Below are positions 1 to 7,123 of a DNA stretch of 64,000 nt, one piece after another. The translations under genes were made by a program, and so were the position numbers. Under the pieces are notes generated by a model. The model searched no databases, was not told where the DNA came from, and worked only from the letters and a program-made list of their open reading frames with translations. Position 1 is the first letter of the stretch, and each line of letters starts with the position of its first letter. Origin of the DNA: Anaerotruncus massiliensis (ex Togo et al. 2026) (GTDB taxonomy: Bacteria; Bacillota; Clostridia; Oscillospirales; Ruminococcaceae); assembly GCF_900199635.1 (NCBI RefSeq), contig NZ_LT962687.1:729501-793500 (forward strand), given 5' to 3'.

Positions 1-2
1 TC

Positions 3-335
3 GGCGTCACCGTCGGCGCGACGGCGAGCGCGGAGCGGTTCCTCACCCCGCAGACCCTCGGCATCATCGTCCTCGGCCTCATCGCGTTCGCGTTCGGTAC
101 CGCGGGCGGCGTGCTGCTCGGCGACCTGATGTACGTCCTCTCGGGCGGCAAGATCAACCCGCTGATCGGTTCCGCCGGCGTGTCGGCCGTCCCGATGGCG
201 GCGCGCGTCTCGCAGAAGGTCGGCCAGAAGGAGAACCCGACCAACTTCCTGCTCATGCATGCGATGGGTCCGAACGTCGCCGGCGTTATCGGCTCCGCCG
301 TGGCCGCGGGCGTCCTGCTCTCCATCCTCAAGTAA
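3..335 (+). CDS. Sodium ion-translocating decarboxylase beta subunit, C-terminal part (5' end outside window)
   Basis: Only the last 110 codons are present; the frame is open from base 3 and ends in TAA at 333-335. The encoded stretch has [37 protein letters not shown] and [23 protein letters not shown], which are hallmark membrane segments of the beta subunit of biotin-dependent Na+-pumping decarboxylases (oxaloacetate, methylmalonyl-CoA or glutaconyl-CoA decarboxylase). The family couples decarboxylation of a carboxybiotin carrier to Na+ export through this integral membrane subunit. Which substrate the complex uses cannot be told from the beta subunit alone. An intrinsic terminator follows 20 bases after the stop, so this is the last gene of its operon. 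Confidence 0.93.
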   Translation, partial: GVTVGATASAERFLTPQTLGIIVLGLIAFAFGTAGGVLLGDLMYVLSGGKINPLIGSAGVSAVPMAARVSQKVGQKENPTNFLLMHAMGPNVAGVIGSAVAAGVLLSILK

Positions 336-354
336 TGTTCGATATCGATAAAAA

Positions 355-381
355 GGCGGCCCATGCGGGCCGCCTTTTTTT
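355..381 (+). terminator. Intrinsic terminator after decarboxylase beta
   Basis: An 8-bp GC stem (GGCGGCCC / GGGCCGCC) with a 4-base loop is followed by seven T residues. It lies between the decarboxylase stop and the helicase promoter. Confidence 0.9.
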
Positions 382-384
382 ACG

Positions 385-413
385 TTCCCACGGGTCGGGA
401 AATGTGGTATACT
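385..413 (+). promoter_or_regulatory. Probable sigma-A promoter of the helicase gene
   Basis: TTCCCA and an extended -10 element (TG-G-TATACT) are separated by 17 bases, about 60 bases before the chosen ATG. The -35 matches 4 of 6 consensus bases; the extended -10 makes up for it. Confidence 0.5.
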
Positions 414-472
414 GTAGTTGCCGCGGGCGCGGGACGCGCCCGGCCAAACAACGGAATGTGTGGGGAAACGCA

Positions 473-2836
473 ATGGATTTATCGCTGAAAGACCGTTACA
501 CAGCGGCGCGGCGCCGCATCATCGACGACTTCTTTTCCCGGATGAACCCGATGCAGAAGCAGGCGGTCTACACGCTGAACGGCCCGGTGCTGATCCTGGC
601 GGGCGCGGGCAGCGGGAAGACGACGGTCATCATCAACCGCATCGCGAACATGGTGCTCTTCGGGGACGCCTATCACAGCACCTGGATGCCCGAGCAGGTC
701 ACGGCGGAGGACGTCGCCTTCCTCGAGGAGTACGCCGACGGGGAGAGCTGGGACTCTGACCGCGCCTTTACGCTCATCCGCAGCCACACCGTCATGCCCT
801 GGAACATCCTCGCGATCACCTTTACCAACAAGGCCGCCGGGGAGCTGCGGGAGCGGCTTTCGGCGATGCTCGGGCGGACGGCGGACGACGTGGGCGCCTC
901 GACCTTCCATTCGGCGTGCGTGCGCATCCTGCGGCGCGAGATCGAGCGGCTCGGTTACGGGCGCAGCTTTGCGATTTACGACACCGACGACTCGCTGCGG
1001 GTGATCAAGGGCGCGCTCAAGGAGCTCAACATCGACGACAAGCGGTTCGCCCCCAAGGGGGTGCTCTCCGCGATCGGCCGCGCGAAGGACGAGCTCCTGA
1101 CCCCCGGCGGCTACGAGGCCGGCGTGGGGGACGACTACTACAAGCAGGTCGTCGCCAAGGTGTACGCGATCTACCAGAAGCAGCTCCAGGACGCCAACGC
1201 GGTCGACTTCGACGACATCATCATGCTGACGGTGCGGCTCTTCAAGGAGTTCCCCGAGGCGCTCGACTACTACCGCAACCGCTTCCGCTACATCATGGTG
1301 GACGAGTACCAGGATACCAACCGCGCGCAGTTCGAGCTTGTGCGGCTGCTCGCCTCCGAGAGCGGGAACCTCTGCGTCGTCGGCGACGACGACCAGAGCA
1401 TCTATAAATTCCGCGGCGCGACGATCGAAAACATCCTCCAGTTCGAGGACAACTTCCCCGGCGCGAAGGTCTTCCGGCTGGAACAGAACTACCGCAGCAC
1501 CGAAACGATCCTCGACGCGGCCAACGCGGTCATCTCGAACAACACCGAGCGCAAGGGCAAGACCCTCTGGACCCAGAACGGGGAGGGGGTCAAGGTGCGG
1601 GTGCACCGCGCCGCCGACGAAAACGGGGAGGCGCAGTTCATCTGCGACACGATCCAGGCCAACGTGCAGGCGGGCGCGAAGTATTCCGACCATGTGGTGC
1701 TCTACCGCATGAACGCCCAGTCGCAGATGCTCGAGCGCGGCATGGTCAAGGCGGGCATCCCCTACCGTATCATCGGCGGGCTGCGCTTTTACGAGCGCAA
1801 GGAGATCAAGGATATCGTCTCCTATCTGAGCGTGCTGAGCAACCGGTCGGATTCGCTGCGGCTGCGGCGGATCATCAACGAGCCCAAGCGGAAGATCGGA
1901 GACAGCACGGTCAACGCGGTGGCGGAGATCGCCGCCGGGACGGGCGCGGCGATGTTCGACGTGCTCGAGCACGCGGACGAATACGCCTCCCTCGGGCGCA
2001 AGACCGCCGACCTCATGGCGTTCGCGGCGATGATGCGCGGGCTGATGGAGGCGGCGGACACGCTGCCGCTGGGCGAATTGCTCGACGAGCTGCTCGACCG
2101 GACGGGCTACCTTGCGATGCTCCAAGCGGAGGGCTTTGAGGGCCAGACGCGGATCGAGAACATCGAGGAGCTCAAGAGCACGATGAACCGCTATGAGGAG
2201 GAGAACGCCGAGCACTCCCTCTCCGGCTTCCTGGAGGAGATTTCCCTCTACACCGACATCGACAAATACGACCCGAACGACGACGCGGTGGTGCTGATGA
2301 CGATGCACTCGGCCAAGGGGCTCGAGTTCGACACCGTCTTCATCGCGGGCGCGGAGGAGGGGATTTTTCCGGGCGTGCAGGCGATGTACGACCCCGCGCA
2401 GGTGGAGGAGGAGCGGCGGCTCGCCTACGTGTCGATCACCCGCGCCAAAAAGCAGCTCTACATCTCCGACGCGGCGCAGCGGATGCTCTTCGGGCAGACG
2501 ATGCGCAACCGCCCCTCGCGGTTTTTGGCGGAGATTCCGCCGGAGCTGTGCGAGTCGGAGGACGAGACGCTGCTCCGCCGCCAGCAGGCGGCCGCCATGC
2601 CGGCGAAAAAGCCCCGCTACTCCGAGAGCGACCGGATGCTGGGGGTGGGCCGCCAGCCCGCGCCCGACGAGGGCTTCGACCTGCGGCCGGGGGACGGGGT
2701 CACACACAAGGTGTTCGGCGGCGGCATGGTGATCTCGGTCACGCCGATGGGCAACGACCACCTTGTGGAGGTGGCGTTCGACGGTGTCGGAACCAAGAAG
2801 GTTATGGCGAAATTCGCCCGCCTGAAGAAGGTTTAA
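473..2836 (+). CDS. pcrA: UvrD/PcrA-type ATP-dependent DNA helicase (superfamily 1A)
   Basis: The 787-residue product has the full SF1A helicase motif set in order: Walker A GAGSGKTT at residues 44-51, AITFTNKAA (Ia), MVDEYQDTN (II), VGDDDQSIYKFRGA (III), QNYRST (IV), a TMHSAKGLEFDTVF block (V) and RRLAYVSITRAKKQL (VI). The C-terminal segment after residue 690 ends in a small beta-rich domain typical of PcrA. Such enzymes unwind 3'-tailed DNA in nucleotide excision repair, mismatch repair and removal of RecA or stalled RNA polymerase. I start at ATG 473 because the longer open frame back to 335 runs through the terminator and promoter. The SD before 473 (GGGGA) is modest. PcrA versus a second UvrD paralogue cannot be separated here. 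Confidence 0.93.
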   Translation: MDLSLKDRYTAARRRIIDDFFSRMNPMQKQAVYTLNGPVLILAGAGSGKTTVIINRIANMVLFGDAYHSTWMPEQVTAEDVAFLEEYADGESWDSDRAFTLIRSHTVMPWNILAITFTNKAAGELRERLSAMLGRTADDVGASTFHSACVRILRREIERLGYGRSFAIYDTDDSLRVIKGALKELNIDDKRFAPKGVLSAIGRAKDELLTPGGYEAGVGDDYYKQVVAKVYAIYQKQLQDANAVDFDDIIMLTVRLFKEFPEALDYYRNRFRYIMVDEYQDTNRAQFELVRLLASESGNLCVVGDDDQSIYKFRGATIENILQFEDNFPGAKVFRLEQNYRSTETILDAANAVISNNTERKGKTLWTQNGEGVKVRVHRAADENGEAQFICDTIQANVQAGAKYSDHVVLYRMNAQSQMLERGMVKAGIPYRIIGGLRFYERKEIKDIVSYLSVLSNRSDSLRLRRIINEPKRKIGDSTVNAVAEIAAGTGAAMFDVLEHADEYASLGRKTADLMAFAAMMRGLMEAADTLPLGELLDELLDRTGYLAMLQAEGFEGQTRIENIEELKSTMNRYEEENAEHSLSGFLEEISLYTDIDKYDPNDDAVVLMTMHSAKGLEFDTVFIAGAEEGIFPGVQAMYDPAQVEEERRLAYVSITRAKKQLYISDAAQRMLFGQTMRNRPSRFLAEIPPELCESEDETLLRRQQAAAMPAKKPRYSESDRMLGVGRQPAPDEGFDLRPGDGVTHKVFGGGMVISVTPMGNDHLVEVAFDGVGTKKVMAKFARLKKV

Positions 2837-2901
2837 CGGGTTTTTTGGTCGAATGTTCACGATTTGTTAAAAACGCCCTTCTCCGATTCGACAGATTCCG
2901 C

Positions 2902-2927
2902 CAATTACAGAGCGTATAATGTAATTG
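2902..2927 (+). promoter_or_regulatory. Inverted repeat around a TATAAT box upstream of the 74-residue protein gene
   Basis: CAATTAC (2902-2908) and GTAATTG (2921-2927) are perfect 7-bp inverted repeats, and a TATAAT hexamer (2915-2920) lies between them. No good -35 sits 17 bases upstream, so this would be a weak or regulator-dependent promoter. A protein bound to the dyad would cover the -10. Confidence 0.4.
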
Positions 2928-2977
2928 CAGCGAACGAAAGATAACGCTGTCGAAAAAAGTCAAGGACGGGATAACAG

Positions 2978-3202
2978 ATGAACGCAATCAAAAAATGGAT
3001 CCTCGCGGTCCAAATCGAGAACAGGTGGAAAAAGATCGGGAACAACCGCAGGAAGATGGGCGCTCTGCTGGAAAACGGCGAGCCCTACAGCTCTCCCGCG
3101 CTTGTCCGGCTGGACGGTGAGACCGCCCTGCTCGGCTACCAGGCCAGGCAGATGGAGCGGCGCTACCGGGAGCTGATGGGCGATTCGCTGGTGAGCGCCT
3201 GA
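2978..3202 (+). CDS. Small charged protein of unknown function (74 aa)
   Basis: The 74-residue frame starts at ATG 2978 and ends just before a strong terminator. The protein is basic and helical in appearance (MNAIKKWILAVQIENRWKKIG at the start, RQMERRYRELMGD near the end), with no signal peptide, transmembrane segment or cysteine. I do not recognise a family. It stands alone: an upstream inverted repeat overlaps its candidate -10, and the next genes run on the opposite strand. GC-rich codon use matches the neighbours, so coding is plausible but rests on frame, position and terminator only. There is no strong SD directly before the ATG (GGGATAACAG), which lowers confidence. Confidence 0.55.
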   Translation: MNAIKKWILAVQIENRWKKIGNNRRKMGALLENGEPYSSPALVRLDGETALLGYQARQMERRYRELMGDSLVSA

Positions 3203-3232
3203 ACGGGTACATATGGTTCAATGAAGAAAAAA

Positions 3233-3266
3233 CCGGGGCCGCGTAAAACGCGGCCCCGGTTTTTTG
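3233..3266. terminator. Bidirectional intrinsic terminator
   Basis: An 11-bp perfect stem (CCGGGGCCGCG / CGCGGCCCCGG) with a TAAAA loop is flanked by an A tract on the left and a T tract on the right. It can end both the plus-strand small gene and the minus-strand lysis cassette. Confidence 0.9.
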
Positions 3267-3299
3267 CCGGGCGGGGGAGGGAGGAGACCGCTCCCCGCC

Positions 3300-3506
3300 T
3301 TATGAAAAGATCAGGTTGAGCAGGACCGGGACGAGGCACCCACCGATCGCGGCGAGGATGCCGAGGATCAGGTTGAGCTTGGTCTTGATGACGGCGAAGC
3401 TCACCTCGCCGTCCCCGAGCCGCTCGTCGTATTCCCGGAACTTCCCGTCGACCTTCTGTTCCAGCGCGCGCAGCGATTCGCACGGCTGGTTCTTGGAGCA
3501 GTCCAT
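3300..3506 (-). CDS. XhlA-like / phage lysis accessory protein (68 aa)
   Basis: This 68-residue protein has a soluble N-terminal half with a heptad-like run (ALEQKVDGKFREYDERLGD) and a C-terminal hydrophobic segment (LILGILAAIGGCLVPVLLNLIF). That layout is seen in XhlA/haemolysin-type phage proteins that partner with holins at the membrane. It starts one base after the amidase stop (TGAGATG), so the two are translationally coupled, and it ends 34 bases before a terminator. The family assignment rests on architecture and neighbourhood rather than a diagnostic motif. Its place as third gene behind a phi LC3-type holin and an amidase supports a role in lysis or in anchoring the amidase. Confidence 0.6.
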   Translation of the reverse strand: MDCSKNQPCESLRALEQKVDGKFREYDERLGDGEVSFAVIKTKLNLILGILAAIGGCLVPVLLNLIFS

Positions 3507-3507
3507 C

Positions 3508-4170
3508 TCACACCCCCAGTCTGCGGCGCGCGTTTTCGAGCGCCGCGGCCAATTCGTCGAGCGCGGCCCGGACCGTCTCCCGCGCCGGGTCCCGCGGCAC
3601 GTCCCCGGCCGAGGGGGCGCGGTAGGCGATCCCCACCACCCGGCAGAGCCCCCGCGCGGCCGCCTCGGCGTACTGCGGGAGATAGCGGTCGAACAGGGTG
3701 TTGTCCTCTTCGTTGGTGAGGAAGCCCAGCTCGAGCAGCGCGGAAGCCATGACGGTGCCCGTGTTGACGCCGAAATCCCGGTAGTTCTGCGGGGTCCCCT
3801 TGCGCACCCCCCGGTCCCGCACCGGCGTGACGGCGAGCAGCTCGGTCAGGATGTCCTGCGCCTTCTGCACGGTCGGCCAGTCGGCGCCGCTGTGCACCCA
3901 CAGGCCGACGCCCCGCGCGGCGGGGCCCGCCGCGTCGCGGTGGAGGCTCAAGAAGTAGGCGCAGCCCGCCTCGTTGGCGATGCGGCAGCGTTCGGCGATC
4001 GGCAGGGCCGCGTCCGAATCGCGGGTGAGCACCACGCCGAGCCCCTGCGCCTCCAGCAGGGGCTTGAGGGCGCGCGCGAGGCGCAGGACGTCGTCCTTCT
4101 CGTACCGGCTTTTGAGCACCGCGCCGGGGTCGGCGCCGCCGTGCCCCGGGTCAAGGCAGATTTTTACGAT
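3508..4170 (-). CDS. N-acetylmuramoyl-L-alanine amidase (Amidase_3 fold), apparent non-standard start
   Basis: The protein is a zinc-dependent peptidoglycan amidase. Zn ligands are visible as the His of CLDPGHGG, the Glu of KSRYEKDD and the His of FLSLHRD, and the catalytic Glu is in LLELGFLTNEED. The conserved N-terminal motif KICLDPGHGGADPGAV is encoded at 4164-4117, upstream of the first ATG/GTG/TTG in frame, which is GTG 4119. Starting at 4119 would delete the first zinc ligand. The frame is open back to 4272 but has no standard start; a GGGAGG sequence lies 8 bases before ATC 4168-4170, which I take as the probable start. It overlaps the holin stop by 7 bases. The alternative is a frameshift fusing holin and amidase, or a damaged gene. 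Residues after about 165 are Ala- and Arg-rich, with no clear binding domain. Confidence 0.82.
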   Translation of the reverse strand: MVKICLDPGHGGADPGAVLKSRYEKDDVLRLARALKPLLEAQGLGVVLTRDSDAALPIAERCRIANEAGCAYFLSLHRDAAGPAARGVGLWVHSGADWPTVQKAQDILTELLAVTPVRDRGVRKGTPQNYRDFGVNTGTVMASALLELGFLTNEEDNTLFDRYLPQYAEAAARGLCRVVGIAYRAPSAGDVPRDPARETVRAALDELAAALENARRRLGV

Positions 4171-4469
4171 CGCGCTTCCCTCCCATCCGTCCGGCGGTCC
4201 CGGCGCGGGGCCGCGTAGGTCATCGCGAGGCGGCTGTCCCCGACGCCCGCGGTGGTCGGGTCGACCACCGCGTTAAAGACGCTCACGAGCACCGACACCA
4301 CGACGACGGGGTTCTGCACGGCGCGCACAAAGAGCGCCCCGAGTGCGGCCCAGCGCGTCATGTCCTCCCACGAAAGGCCGAAATAGGCGAGGATGGGCAG
4401 CAGTACGGCACATGCGACCTGCGCCCACCAGAGCGGATTCCGGAACCGCACGGCCCAATTGATTTTCAT
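4164..4469 (-). CDS. Phage holin, phi LC3 family
   Basis: The 101-residue protein begins MKINWAVRFRNPLWWAQ, followed by a hydrophobic helix (VACAVLLPILAYFGL), a short loop with W-x-x-L and a second helix (NPVVVVSVLVSVFNAVVDPTTAGVGDS). This is the characteristic layout and wording of the phi LC3 holin family, small membrane proteins that permeabilise the cytoplasmic membrane and release the endolysin. A good SD (AAGGGGG) precedes the ATG. It is the first gene of a three-gene cassette behind a near-consensus promoter at 4514-4542. No other phage structural or replication genes are in the window, so this is an orphan or domesticated cassette. Confidence 0.85.
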   Translation of the reverse strand: MKINWAVRFRNPLWWAQVACAVLLPILAYFGLSWEDMTRWAALGALFVRAVQNPVVVVSVLVSVFNAVVDPTTAGVGDSRLAMTYAAPRRDRRTDGREARS

Positions 4470-4513
4470 CAGATTCCCCCTTCTTGACCGGTTTTATCGT
4501 TCCCTGCAATTTT

Positions 4514-4542
4514 ATTGTATCACAACCTATGGTTGTTATCAA
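4514..4542 (-). promoter_or_regulatory. Lysis-cassette promoter with palindrome in the spacer
   Basis: Read on the minus strand: TTGATA, a 17-base spacer and an extended -10 (TG-A-TACAAT), 45 bases before the holin ATG. The spacer contains a perfect 6-bp inverted repeat ACAACC-ATA-GGTTGT (4522-4536), which would place a bound regulator between the -35 and the -10. Confidence 0.7.
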
Positions 4543-4631
4543 GAAAACGGCCCTCCCAAACAGGGGAAAAACGCCGGTTTACGCCGAAGGGGGAGATAAT
4601 CCGGACAGCCCAAAAGCGCGGGAAGGGTAAA

Positions 4632-4660
4632 TTGACGGATGTCTTTTGGCATGATAAAAT
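4632..4660 (+). promoter_or_regulatory. Sigma-A promoter for the 264-residue conserved protein
   Basis: TTGACG and TAAAAT are 17 bases apart, with a TG one base before the -10 (TG-A-TAAAAT). It lies about 97 bases before the ATG at 4757 and diverges from the lysis-cassette promoter. Confidence 0.75.
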
Positions 4661-4756
4661 AGGGACGGAACGAAAATTTCTCTGCCGATGCACAAAAAGA
4701 CGAATCGCTCATAAAATGTATTGAGTACAGCTCAAAACATAACTAGGAGGATTCAT

Positions 4757-5551
4757 ATGGCAGAGCAAAGAACAGCTCCTGTTACCGCGACCGGAGCAAA
4801 CTGTTTCAAGGAAGCAGTATGCATAGATGCCGGCAGGATCTATGATTCCTGCACCGATAAGGACTGCCTGACGGATTTGCAGGTATTCTTTACTGACCGC
4901 GCCCAGCCGGTGATCGACAGCGCGATGAGCATCAAATGCAAAGACGTGGAAATCATCACCGTCTACCTCGACGTCGAGCCGGTGCCCTTCAACAAGGGCT
5001 TCTACTCGGTCGATCTCACCTTCTTCTTCAAAGTGACGGTCAGCGCCTACACCTCCCCGGTGGCCCCTCCGGCCAATGTGGTGGGAATCGCGGCCTTCTC
5101 CAAGAAGGTCATCCTCTACGGCTCCGACGGGAACGTCAAGGTCTACAACTCGACCGACCCGCGCGGCGGCATCGACCACGACAACACCAACATGCCCAAG
5201 GCGAGCGTCCATGTGGTCGACCCGATGTGCCTCGACAGCAAGCTGGTCGAGTGCGGCTGCGGCCGTGCGTTTGAGTCCGGCGTGACCCTGCCCGGTTCGA
5301 TCTGCAACCTGTTCGACGGCGACTTCGCGGTCTGCAAGCCGGAAAAGGTGGTACTTATCACGATCGGGCTGTTCACCATCGTCCAGCTCGAGCGCAGCGT
5401 GCAGATGATGATCCCGGCCTACGACTACGCGGTGCCGGATAAGGAGAGCACGAGCAATTCCACCGAGGACCCCTGCGAGGTCTTCCGCAAGATCAAATTC
5501 CCCCTCAACCAGTTTTTCCCGCCGAAGCTCTCCGAAGCGGATCAGCTTTAA
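4757..5551 (+). CDS. Conserved clostridial protein of unknown function (264 aa, Cys-rich)
   Basis: I start at ATG 4757 (MAEQRTAPVTATGANCFKEA) because a perfect AGGAGG sits 6 bases upstream; the longer frame from 4721 lacks one. The protein is soluble, beta-rich in appearance and has ten cysteines, including MCLDSKLVECGCG and a CFKEAVC pair. It contains DVEPVPFNKGFYSVDLTFFFKV and SAYTSPVAPPANVVG, segments I associate with a protein found in many Clostridia that has no assigned role. There is no signal peptide. A single strong promoter drives it, so it is probably monocistronic. A role in the spore coat or envelope would fit the Cys content but is only a guess. Confidence 0.8.
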   Translation: MAEQRTAPVTATGANCFKEAVCIDAGRIYDSCTDKDCLTDLQVFFTDRAQPVIDSAMSIKCKDVEIITVYLDVEPVPFNKGFYSVDLTFFFKVTVSAYTSPVAPPANVVGIAAFSKKVILYGSDGNVKVYNSTDPRGGIDHDNTNMPKASVHVVDPMCLDSKLVECGCGRAFESGVTLPGSICNLFDGDFAVCKPEKVVLITIGLFTIVQLERSVQMMIPAYDYAVPDKESTSNSTEDPCEVFRKIKFPLNQFFPPKLSEADQL

Positions 5552-5660
5552 ACCGAAAACCCGGCGACGGATATCGTCCGGCGCGGGCGGATGAACCCCT
5601 GTGAAGCGGGGCTCCGCCCCGCCGGACGCGGACGTTTTTTTAAAAACAGGAGGATGCGCA

Positions 5661-6452
5661 ATGCCAAAGGTACAGCCCAAAGTCACCCTTTTAAGCCATA
5701 CCCCCAACCCGGAAAAGACGGTCGCCTCGGCGGCCAAGCTGTGCTATTCCTCGGCGTCCCTCGGCGATCTGATGGACAACCTCACCGAGGAAAAGGCGTC
5801 CGATTTCGTGCAGATGCTGGCGGAGATCGGCCATGAGAGCCCGATCGAGCACGCGAGCTTCACCTTCGGCATCGAAGGGGTCTCGCGCGCCTTCCTCGCG
5901 CAGATCACCCGCCACCGCATGGCCTCCTACAGCGTGCAGAGCCAGCGGTACGTGCGGGAGAAGGCGTTCGACTACGTCCTGCCGCCCGAGATCGAGGCGG
6001 ACGACGAGGCGCTCTCCGAGTTCGAGGAGGCGATGGAGGCGGCGCAGGAGAGCTACGACCGCATCGCCGCGATCCTCAAAAAACGCCGCGCCGCCGCGCT
6101 CGTCGCGGAGGGCATGGAGGAGAAGGAAGCCGCCAAAAAGGCGGAGAAGCTGGCGATCGAGGACGCCCGCTTCGTGCTGCCCAACGCGTGCGACACCAAG
6201 ATGATCGTCACGATGAACGCGCGCAGCCTCTATAACTTCTTCGCGCACCGCTGCTGCAACCGCGCCCAGTGGGAGATCCGGGCGGTCGCCGACCAGATGC
6301 TCGCGCTCGTGAGCGCGGTCGCGCCGACTCTCTTTTCGGGCGCGGGGCCGTCCTGCTGCCGCGGCGGCTGCCGCGAGGGCAAGATGAGCTGTGGAAAGCC
6401 GCAGGAGGTGCGCGGGCACATCGCGAAGCTCAAGCAGGGGGGACGGGCGTGA
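5661..6452 (+). CDS. thyX: Flavin-dependent thymidylate synthase ThyX
   Basis: The 263-residue protein carries the ThyX signature RHRMASYSVQSQRY at residues 84-97 (RHR-x7-S), plus ESPIEHASFTFGIEGVSR and NARSLYNFFAHRCCNRAQWEIR. ThyX makes dTMP from dUMP with methylene-THF, FAD and NADPH; it replaces ThyA in many anaerobes. The start at 5661 is set by AGGAGG at 5648-5653. The charged insertion around residues 113-165 (EADDEALSEFEEAMEAAQES onwards) is the usual helical region. The stop overlaps the start of tmk by 4 bases (GTGA), which couples dTMP synthesis to its phosphorylation. The tail is Cys-rich (SCCRGGCREGKMSCG), as seen in several clostridial ThyX proteins. Confidence 0.95.
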   Translation: MPKVQPKVTLLSHTPNPEKTVASAAKLCYSSASLGDLMDNLTEEKASDFVQMLAEIGHESPIEHASFTFGIEGVSRAFLAQITRHRMASYSVQSQRYVREKAFDYVLPPEIEADDEALSEFEEAMEAAQESYDRIAAILKKRRAAALVAEGMEEKEAAKKAEKLAIEDARFVLPNACDTKMIVTMNARSLYNFFAHRCCNRAQWEIRAVADQMLALVSAVAPTLFSGAGPSCCRGGCREGKMSCGKPQEVRGHIAKLKQGGRA

Positions 6453-7120
6453 CCGGCAGGCTGATCGTCATCGACGGGCTGGACGGCTCGGGCAAGCAGA
6501 CGCAGGCAAAGCTCCTCTGCGACCGGCTGCGCCGGGAGAACGTGCCGGTGCGCGCGGTGAGCTTCCCCGACTACGCCGAGCCGTCGTCGGCGCTCGTCAA
6601 GATGTACCTTTCGGGCGAATTCGGACAGGCCGACGACGTCGGCCCCTACGCCGCGAGCAGCTTTTACGCGGTCGACCGCTACGCGAGCTACCAGCGGTTC
6701 TGGAAGGCGGACTACCTTTCGGGGCATACTATTGTCGCCGACCGCTACGCGACCTCCAATCTCATCCACCAGATGTCCAAGCTGCCCCCCGATGAATGGC
6801 CCGCCTTCCACGCGTGGATGGAGGACTTTGAATACGGGAAGCTCGGCCTCCCGCGCCCCGACGCGGTCGTCTACCTGGACATGCATCCCGACGTTTCGCG
6901 GGCGCTGCTGTCGGGCCGCTACCACGGGGACGAGTCGAAGCGGGACATCCACGAGGCGAATTTCGCCTATATGCGGCGGTGCCGCGTCTGCGCGCTCTAC
7001 GCCGCCGAACACTTCGGCTGGCGGGTGGTGCGCTGCTCGGACGAGCGCCGCGCCTTCCCGGTCGAGGAGATCGCCGAGGAGGTCCGGCGGGCGGTCAACC
7101 CAACAGAAAGGTCCTTATAA
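6449..7120 (+). CDS. tmk: Thymidylate kinase
   Basis: The 223-residue protein opens with the P-loop IDGLDGSGKQTQAKLL and has FPDYAEPSSALVKMYLSGEFG, a DRYATSN (DRY) motif and the lid region LSGRYHGDESKRDIHE, all typical of dTMP kinase. It phosphorylates dTMP to dTDP in the cytosol. It starts at GTG 6449, overlapping the thyX stop, so it is translationally coupled to thyX. The DGLDGSGKQT P-loop and the longer Y-rich middle (YAASSFYAVDRYASYQRFW) belong to the clostridial subgroup, not the E. coli type. It is followed after 3 bases by the DUF2156 gene. Confidence 0.93.
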   Translation: MTGRLIVIDGLDGSGKQTQAKLLCDRLRRENVPVRAVSFPDYAEPSSALVKMYLSGEFGQADDVGPYAASSFYAVDRYASYQRFWKADYLSGHTIVADRYATSNLIHQMSKLPPDEWPAFHAWMEDFEYGKLGLPRPDAVVYLDMHPDVSRALLSGRYHGDESKRDIHEANFAYMRRCRVCALYAAEHFGWRVVRCSDERRAFPVEEIAEEVRRAVNPTERSL

Positions 7121-7123
7121 GCT

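Noticed and set aside
479-2860. 793-codon minus-strand open frame opposite pcrA
   Set aside because: It is antisense to a gene with full helicase motifs, is His/Arg/Leu-rich and low in complexity, and arises from the extreme GC third-position bias. The same holds for other long antisense frames.
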